Assembly: GCA_028753945.1 (NCBI GenBank)
Contig: JAPNXP010000016.1
Location: 682,001-746,000, forward strand
DNA from: Hexactinellida sp. DTS-2022
Taxonomy: Eukaryota; Porifera; Hexactinellida
Direction of reading: 5' to 3'
DNA length: 64,000 bases
The position numbers and the translations under genes are program-made. Below, in pieces: positions 58,406 to 64,000 of this stretch (positions within the stretch are counted from its first letter, which is position 1; each line of letters begins with the position of its first letter). The notes under the pieces were generated by a model. That model was not told the DNA's origin, ran no database searches, and was given only the letters and a program-made list of their open reading frames with translations.

Positions 58406-58708
58406 TATTTCATATCTAAAGCCTTTTTAATTAAATGTTTAGAAAAAAATATTATAAATGGAATTTAAATTGTTCTTACATTATATCAGTATACGTATTA
58501 ATTAAAATGAAATTGCAAATATTAAAATAAATTTCATGTGAATTTAAATGTTTCTTTATATCAAGAATAAAACAAATAATAATATTCAAACTAATTGTTA
58601 AATTAGAGAAATTAGAGAGAGTATATAGAACTAAAATAGTGTTGAATATAATAATAATACCAGCTAGGTAACAATAAAATATGAAATCATGAATTTGTGT
58701 AGTATTCG

Positions 58709-60442
58709 TCAAGTTTTTTTCTCGAATAGTGATGTAATTAACATTTTATGACAGGTAATTTCACCGGAACAAGGCTCATAAGGAATTACTTCTCCATCCA
58801 CTACAAGGTAACCGTTGGCAGGGAAAATTGGCGTTAAACGAAAGGCTTTAATTTTGATGAAATTGAATAAAGCAAATCCATCCATATTATCATCCTTCAT
58901 ATTACCAAGTAATTGTAATATCTGTAGACAGCTGACATTTTCATAAGGTATAATAACAAGGGTGAAGTAGCCGCAGCCAAGGTTGTGTGTTGGAGATACG
59001 AATAAGTCATGGCTTAACATCGGGCAGAGAGTGACTGAGATGTTAGTAAAAGGTCCTTGGATATTTAGCCAAGACGAATCACTGGTTTCAGGTTTGGGTG
59101 CAATAGCGGTAATTTGCGCTTCGGCAATCTCTGTTTGAGCATCGCTTTTATCTTCAGTGGCATTTTCAGTGACATTTTTGGGGTTTGCTAAATCATCAGA
59201 AACACTGCTCATAGTTTCATCAGTATCCTTGGTATAAGGTAAATACGAAACATCTGCCCGATAAACACGGCGGTTTAATACACGCCATAAAGTACCCAAA
59301 ATAAATCTAAACTCACCAATTTTTCGAATCACTTCCGATTCAATGTCAACATCGCCGGAAAATCCCCAATTCACTCCCCAACAGAAATAGGTTTCTATCT
59401 CTCTCTGACGACACACTCCGATATCTAGCTCTTGAAGGGAACCGTAAAGACCCTTAACGAATATGAATGCTGCGTTCATTGGACAGTAAAATTCACGTGA
59501 ATAGTGCAGTATAGCACCTTCGATTGCATTACCACTCCCGCATGGGATGATTCCAATGGGTTTTTGTATAGCAACACTCGCATCCTCACGTGATAATAAT
59601 CCGTTTAATGCTTCATTCAATAAGCCGTCGCCACTTACTAGCAGTAAAGCATCCCAGTTTTCCAAAGGTTCACTTTTAAGACGTTCTCTCGCGTGACCAG
59701 CTCTCTCGGTCACAAAGAGCTCAAATTCAATGCCGGCTTCATTTAGGAATGGACCAATCTCTTTGTGAAATGTTTTCAGCCCTGTTCTCTTGCCGCTGAC
59801 AGGATTCAGTAATACCAAGACACGCTTTTTATTTAGTAGTTCCTCATCACTAAAAATTCTCGAAGAGATATACTTTTTTTGCACAAATTTCCTACTAGCT
59901 AATAGAATTTTATTGACCCAATTAGTTTGTAGCTCAGCTTCATTTGTCTGTAAAATTGGTACAAAGTGTAATAAAGATTTCATTCGTTTCTTATATCGCA
60001 TTTTACTTGTGAAACCAAACACTTCAAAAGAAATTATATCCAATTGGAGCAGTTGCTTTTCATCCTTTTCGACAGAGATGGACAAACGACAATTAACAAA
60101 GTCGTCCCATTTAATAATTATGCATCTAGGGAGATTGACTTGATCCGCAAATCCTATATCTTTACTACTTATTGAACTAGCTTTAGCTTTCTCACGTTGA
60201 ACAGAAAAACTTTTTGACCTTGTAGTAGGTTGTATCCCGATTAATTCAAACACTAGCCCGATATCGTATATGAATGCATGCGCGTGTTCTAAGCCAGGTC
60301 GAAGTTCAATTTCACCGAGCCTGATCCCATCTGGATTTTGACTAACTTCAATTTTCAATGCTTCATCTGTAGGCGCAATTACGATCTCATCGGGTTTGGT
60401 TAAACTTGTCGATTCCTCGTTTAGGATATTTTCACTTGCCAT
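58709..60442 (-). CDS. Sphingosine kinase paralogue 2
   Basis: 577 residues in one exon. The N-terminal third (1-195) is lineage-specific but shared with paralogue 1 (YDIGLVFEL, VKWxDF). The DAGK catalytic domain starts at RVLVLLNPVSGKR (207-219), with FELFVTERAGHA (240-251), SGDGLLNEALNGL (270-282) and PCGSGNA (300-306). The second lobe has GFSGDVDIESEVIRKIGE (360-377) and RADVSYLP, as in sphingosine kinases. An acidic insert of about 45 residues (404-450) is longer than in paralogue 1. The end carries VVDGEVIPYEP, close to the family's C-terminal block. Asp271 in SGDG is the nucleotide-site residue. Ceramide kinase is less likely because the C-terminal block and HA.E-type motifs follow sphingosine kinase. 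The two genes are in direct tandem about 1.27 kb apart, so probably a local duplication. Confidence 0.92.
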   Translation of the reverse strand: MASENILNEESTSLTKPDEIVIAPTDEALKIEVSQNPDGIRLGEIELRPGLEHAHAFIYDIGLVFELIGIQPTTRSKSFSVQREKAKASSISSKDIGFADQVNLPRCIIIKWDDFVNCRLSISVEKDEKQLLQLDIISFEVFGFTSKMRYKKRMKSLLHFVPILQTNEAELQTNWVNKILLASRKFVQKKYISSRIFSDEELLNKKRVLVLLNPVSGKRTGLKTFHKEIGPFLNEAGIEFELFVTERAGHARERLKSEPLENWDALLLVSGDGLLNEALNGLLSREDASVAIQKPIGIIPCGSGNAIEGAILHYSREFYCPMNAAFIFVKGLYGSLQELDIGVCRQREIETYFCWGVNWGFSGDVDIESEVIRKIGEFRFILGTLWRVLNRRVYRADVSYLPYTKDTDETMSSVSDDLANPKNVTENATEDKSDAQTEIAEAQITAIAPKPETSDSSWLNIQGPFTNISVTLCPMLSHDLFVSPTHNLGCGYFTLVIIPYENVSCLQILQLLGNMKDDNMDGFALFNFIKIKAFRLTPIFPANGYLVVDGEVIPYEPCSGEITCHKMLITSLFEKKT

Positions 60443-61459
60443 ATTTAATTAATTAAGTAACTCTTATATTCTAAACTCGAATTGAGTAGGAGAGTATACT
60501 TAGTTAAATACTATACTATTTATACAAGTCTATGAAACTTTAGTTTTTACACTCACAAATCATTGATAAGTCCGTACCACGAGAATTAATTACAGTTACG
60601 ATATATCAATTAAATAGTAGAATCTCTATGAATAACTGCATAATATAATTAAAAATGAAACTTACTCGTGGTAGTGTCAATTTTCTATGATTCGGGGATC
60701 GGTCAGTAGTTAAACAAGAACTACTGCAATGCAATAAGTACAATTTTGTAAATGAAGATACAGCACAAGTTCATTAAATTCAATGAGTTGTATTTAAGTA
60801 GACAATCCTATTTGAATCATGCCTAGAATGTAATTACATTTGGTATGTAGGAGGTCAAATTACTTAGTATGATTATTTAGGAGGAGTTATGATTTTTCGG
60901 ATAAAGAATAGTGACAATAAGCTTGTGTTATGTGGAGTATAAATCATCCCTACACAACCTTCACAAAATATAATTGAGTTATAATTGAGTCAAACAAAAT
61001 GATACTGCATGGAATTGTATAAGGTCGATAGTTATAGAATGGTTCATTTTTACTGTCTATAGTTATAGAATGGTTCATTTATACTATAGTATAGTGGCCC
61101 AGTTCTAATCTTACTGCCTTGATCACTTATATTTACTCGTATTCTCTCCATAGAACGGACTAAGAGCCCAATTTTCAGGCTAGGTGTCTCATGTGTTACA
61201 GCACCTAGGATCACGATTTTTGATTACATTTTTTTGGACACATTTTTACACGTAGTTAAGGCAATTTGAAATAAATGAAGGTTTAGAGGTTGTAAACTAT
61301 ATTAGTAAGTATATACTGATTCTACACCAAAAGTATTTATACTAAGTAATTGCAAATTGTAGTTAATTAAATATTATCAGTGTTTTACTCCATGTCAAAC
61401 ACTAACCGGGCCCTTGCATGATCATGACAAGAACAGTATAGGTTTTTGTATTATAATAC
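60443..61459. other. Intergenic upstream of sphingosine kinase paralogue 2
   Basis: AT-rich. A 38-bp tandem duplication (GATAGTTATAGAATGGTTCA) is at 61025-61085. No gene. Confidence 0.5.
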
Positions 61460-61959
61460 TCATATTACATCTGAACTATATAAATAATCTATATTTTTGG
61501 AATGAGCCTCAACACCATAATCAACCAAAAATTGCTGCAAATCTTTCAAATTAATCTTTGATTCATCAACGGGATCGATAACGCGTCGAGAAACACTCAT
61601 ATCTGTTCGTTTCCAGGCCAAATCTTCTTCCTTTTGAAAAATCATCTCCTGCTCGTCTGACCACCAAAAAGGTGGATGTAATATAATTTGGGAAAATTCC
61701 AAAAATACTCAAGTTTTTTAAAAATTTCCAAATATACTCAACTTTTTACTGATACTCAAATATAAAACTAGATCTTTCCGAATCTACTCAAGTTTTTCAA
61801 AATAATTCCAAATCTACTCAAGTTTTTCAAAATAATTCCAAATCTACTCAAGTTTTTCAGAATAATTCCAATTCTGCTCAAGTTTTTTCAATAAATTCCA
61901 AATCTACTCAACTTTTCAGTAAATTCACAGATCTACTCAAGTTTAGAAAGGCTATATTT

Positions 61960-62110
61960 AGTCTATCTTATATATTAAATCACAATGTTTTTGTGTTTGT
62001 TTGTTTGTGTGTTTGTTCAGAATTGATTGAGGAACTGGTAAAAGCTACAGACCTAAAATTTGGCAGTGGGGTGGGGAATACTAGTATTGTATGTACAAAC
62101 AAGTTCAATA
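61960..62110 (+). mobile_element. Second Helitron-like subfamily, 5' part
   Basis: TCTTATATATTAAATCAC then (GTTT)n and GAATTGATTGAGGAACTGGT; the same block is reversed at 8780-8970. A GC-rich hairpin GGGCC-gta-GGCCC near 63335 may be its 3' end, with copy D nested between. Confidence 0.5.
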
Positions 62111-62319
62111 TCTAAAAAGATATTCAAATCTTCCATCACAAAAGGTGTAAAAACCTTTAGCCAATTAAATTCGAGGGGTGTTCCAGTATGGATTAGCAGC
62201 TAGCATTTCAATTAGTATAATCGAATGCTTTAGTGTCTGTCAAATGTTAAGTATGCATTATGGAATACTGAGAAAGTAATCTAATTGATCGAGAGGAAGT
62301 TCAGGCATTTAATCAGTTA

Positions 62320-62978
62320 CGAGCCCTTCGGTCTCGGTCGCTTTGCGACAGATCGGTGCTACGCACCTCAAGTTAACGGCCGCTGTGCGGCCTTACTCCT
62401 CACCCTTTCTACCATGGAAATGGTAGATAGGGACGTTATGATTTTGATTTTCATTAATTTGTTTACCTATTTGTGCCATAACAACAACAACAAATATTCA
62501 TATTAGAAAATTTTAACCGCGAAAATCGTGTTCAGAATACTTGTTTACCTATAATACCCGTTGAAAGCTAACTTCTAGGTTGATTTTGAATTTCCATTAA
62601 TTTGTTTACCTATTTTGTGTAAACAACAACAACAAATATTAATATGAGAAATTTATAAACGCGAAATTCGTGTTCAGCATACTTGTTTACCTATAATACC
62701 CGTTGAAAGCTAACTTCTAGGTTGATTTTGAATTTTCATTAATTTGTTTACCTATTTGTGTAAACAACAACAAATATTCATATGAGAAATTTATAAATGC
62801 GAAATTCGTGTTCAGCATACTTGTTTACCTATTATAACATTTGTTACCAATTATAACATTTGACAGTTAGTTTATATCTCATATATTAATTAATGCGGTT
62901 TCTATCCCCCCGTCACTTTAATACAATCCGGACAAACACACACACACACAAACAACAATCGACATTTAATAATATAGA
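62320..62978 (-). mobile_element. Helitron-like element, copy D
   Basis: Minus-strand 5' end TCTATATTATTAAATGTCG (62978), three to four 141-bp-type units, and 3' hairpin cassette 62320-62430 ending CTCG then T. Stem GGCCGC-tgt-GCGGCC. Nested in the 61690-63665 element. Confidence 0.75.
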
Positions 62979-63850
62979 TTTGTGTTCTGTCTGTCTAGCC
63001 ATACATTTATAACATTCCATTGTGTTATTTGTTATCAAATTATTATCAATCAATACAATAACTTCTCCACGTCCCAAAGTTAGGGGTCCACTGGTACAGT
63101 TTCTTAGTGATATTTAATTATATATTTGGAATTGGTATATTATTATACATGGACAAGCTCATATATCTAGAAAATTATCTGTTCAAATTTGCATAAATAT
63201 CCAAATTATTTAATCTGTCCTTATAGAAACCTGTAGCTAGGATGAACGGATATAAATAGACAGCTAGCGGCCAACCATCAAGAACGACATTTAATTTGAA
63301 AAGGAGATGCTTTAAATACAAGCGAGGGCCGTAGGCCCGAGTACAAGTTGTAAGGACGCGCGTAGAGCAGACGAGCAGATTGTACTAATAAATATTTTTT
63401 GTGGTTGGGATCTCCATACTAGTTTCAATAATCCAATAAAACTTGAGTATATTCAGAATAACCCAATAAAACTTGAGTATATTTGGAATAATACAATAAA
63501 ACTTGAGTATATTTGGAATAATCCAATTAAACTTGAGTATATTTGGAATAATCCGGTAAAACTTGAGTATATTTGGAAAAACTTGATTATATTTACAAAT
63601 TAGTTGAGTATTGTTGAGTATATTTGGAAATTTTTAAAAAACTTGAGTATTTTTGGAATTTTCCCAATATAATTTGCTCAAACTTCTTAGGTGGAATCCT
63701 AATAGCCGGGATACGCTGGTACGAACGCAACTGTCGATAGTCAGCTAGTCCAATTCCAGACGACAGTAGGTTATGAAAGTTAATCACCTTCCCCACCTTC
63801 TTGTAGTTCAAATCCATACAATCTACAATCTCATAGCCTGGCTCGATAAT

Positions 63851-64000
63851 GAAAAGGTGATTAAAAATATTAACAAAAGAGAGAATATTACAATTCTATT
63901 AATGAACATTTTTAAATCCCTTCTGAGAGCCTAAAATACATAGATAAATATCTAAATTAGTATACAGTAAACAACCGAAAATATAACGAAACACAGTGGA
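63851..64000 (-). pseudogene. Duplicate of the ABCG gene's promoter and first ~20 codons
   Basis: 63851-64000 matches 53010-53157 almost base for base: the signal-peptide codons (MFINRI.IFSLLLIFLITFS from the ATG at 63909), the 5' flank and the start of an upstream MITE (CAGTGGA). Only a few substitutions and one extra base. After codon 20 the similarity stops and the frame closes within eight codons. The duplicate continues beyond the window. Confidence 0.85.

Larger units (their letters stand above)
57436..58708. other. Spacer between the tandem sphingosine kinase genes
   Basis: Holds the paralogue 1 promoter region and the paralogue 2 3' end. Elements at 57977-58127 and 58223-58405 are listed. 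A GGAGTTGC.TTATTAGCAACTCC inverted motif lies at 57890-57915. No gene. Confidence 0.5.
61690..63665. mobile_element. Foldback/MULE-like element with tandem-repeat TIRs and 10-bp duplication
   Basis: Ends GGGAAAATTCCAAAAATACT and AGTATTTTTGGAATTTTCCC. Arms about 61690-61945 and 63420-63665 consist of 5-7 tandem units of about 30 bp containing CCAAATCTACTCAAGTTTTT or its variant. AATATAATTT is duplicated outside (61680-61689 and 63666-63675). No transposase. The interior is filled by Helitron-like DNA. Confidence 0.85.
61460..63850 (-). pseudogene. Gene fragment of unknown function, split by a foldback/MULE-like element
   Basis: The C-terminal part (61679-61460, ending NIDYLYSSDVI) and the N-terminal part (63850-63676, with YEIVDCMDLNYKKVGKV and IPPKKFEQIIL) read as one protein once the 61690-63665 element and one copy of AATATAATTT are removed: the codons for IIL and HPPFWW meet in frame. 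About 135 residues are visible, hydrophilic, with a DESKINLKDLQQFLVDYG helix near the end. I do not recognise it. Its 5' end runs directly into a duplicate of the ABCG gene's start, so the original N-terminus is probably lost. Confidence 0.6.

Noticed and set aside
58476..58712. Minus-strand hydrophobic frame downstream of sphingosine kinase 2
   Set aside because: AT-rich 3' untranslated sequence; composition-driven, no motif.
1..64000. tRNA genes
   Set aside because: Scanned by eye for B-box (GGTTCGAATCC-like) with a matching A-box; no convincing cloverleaf found.

Overview
This is an AT-rich eukaryotic nuclear window. It has spliceosomal introns, poly-glutamine tracts, and an unusually dense and often nested load of DNA transposons. 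The protein set (group I PAK kinase, TMX1-like thioredoxin, FAM177-like protein, Nup214-like nucleoporin, sphingosine kinases, a THAP-type P-element transposase) points to an animal or a close unicellular relative (Holozoa). I cannot name the species. Most conserved genes here are single long exons, whereas the NADAR gene has eleven exons. No tRNA, rRNA or CRISPR was seen.

Layout. 0-3 kb: a broken hAT transposase end and two Helitron-like elements lying tail to tail. 3.1-11.1 kb (minus strand): an eleven-exon gene that I assemble into a 991-residue protein with five tandem NADAR domains; its introns hold many small MITEs. 13.1-14.7 kb: a PAK1/2/3-type kinase. 14.7-21 kb: gene-poor, with a textbook Helitron, nested hAT MITEs and a 1.07-kb palindrome. 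21.0-21.8 kb: a TMX1-like ER thioredoxin. 22-30.4 kb: MITEs and a P element that looks complete (THAP transposase, long TIRs, flanking direct repeat), sitting between the arms of another inverted-repeat element. 30.4-33.8 kb: Ty3/gypsy and MULE relics cut by small MITEs. 34.6-35.9 kb: a small two-exon gene of unknown function with a foldback element in its first codons. 38.2-38.6 kb: a FAM177-like gene. 41.4-46.4 kb: a Nup214-like FG nucleoporin. 48.3-53.1 kb: a Notum/pectinacetylesterase-like hydrolase fused to an ABCG transporter. 53.4-60.4 kb: two tandem sphingosine kinase genes, the first with a 2.46-kb transposon 61 codons before its stop. 61.5-64 kb: a gene fragment split by a foldback/MULE-like element and joined to a duplicate of the ABCG gene's promoter and first 20 codons.

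How the genes relate. Kinase, thioredoxin, nucleoporin and NADAR genes look like independent housekeeping or stress genes. The sphingosine kinases lie beside a lipid-type (ABCG) transporter carrying an esterase domain, so a shared lipid theme is possible, but that is inference from adjacency. Three host coding sequences carry clean transposon insertions with intact target-site duplications, and other transposons are nested up to three deep, so mobilisation here looks recent. All genes except the P transposase and some transposon fragments are on the minus strand.
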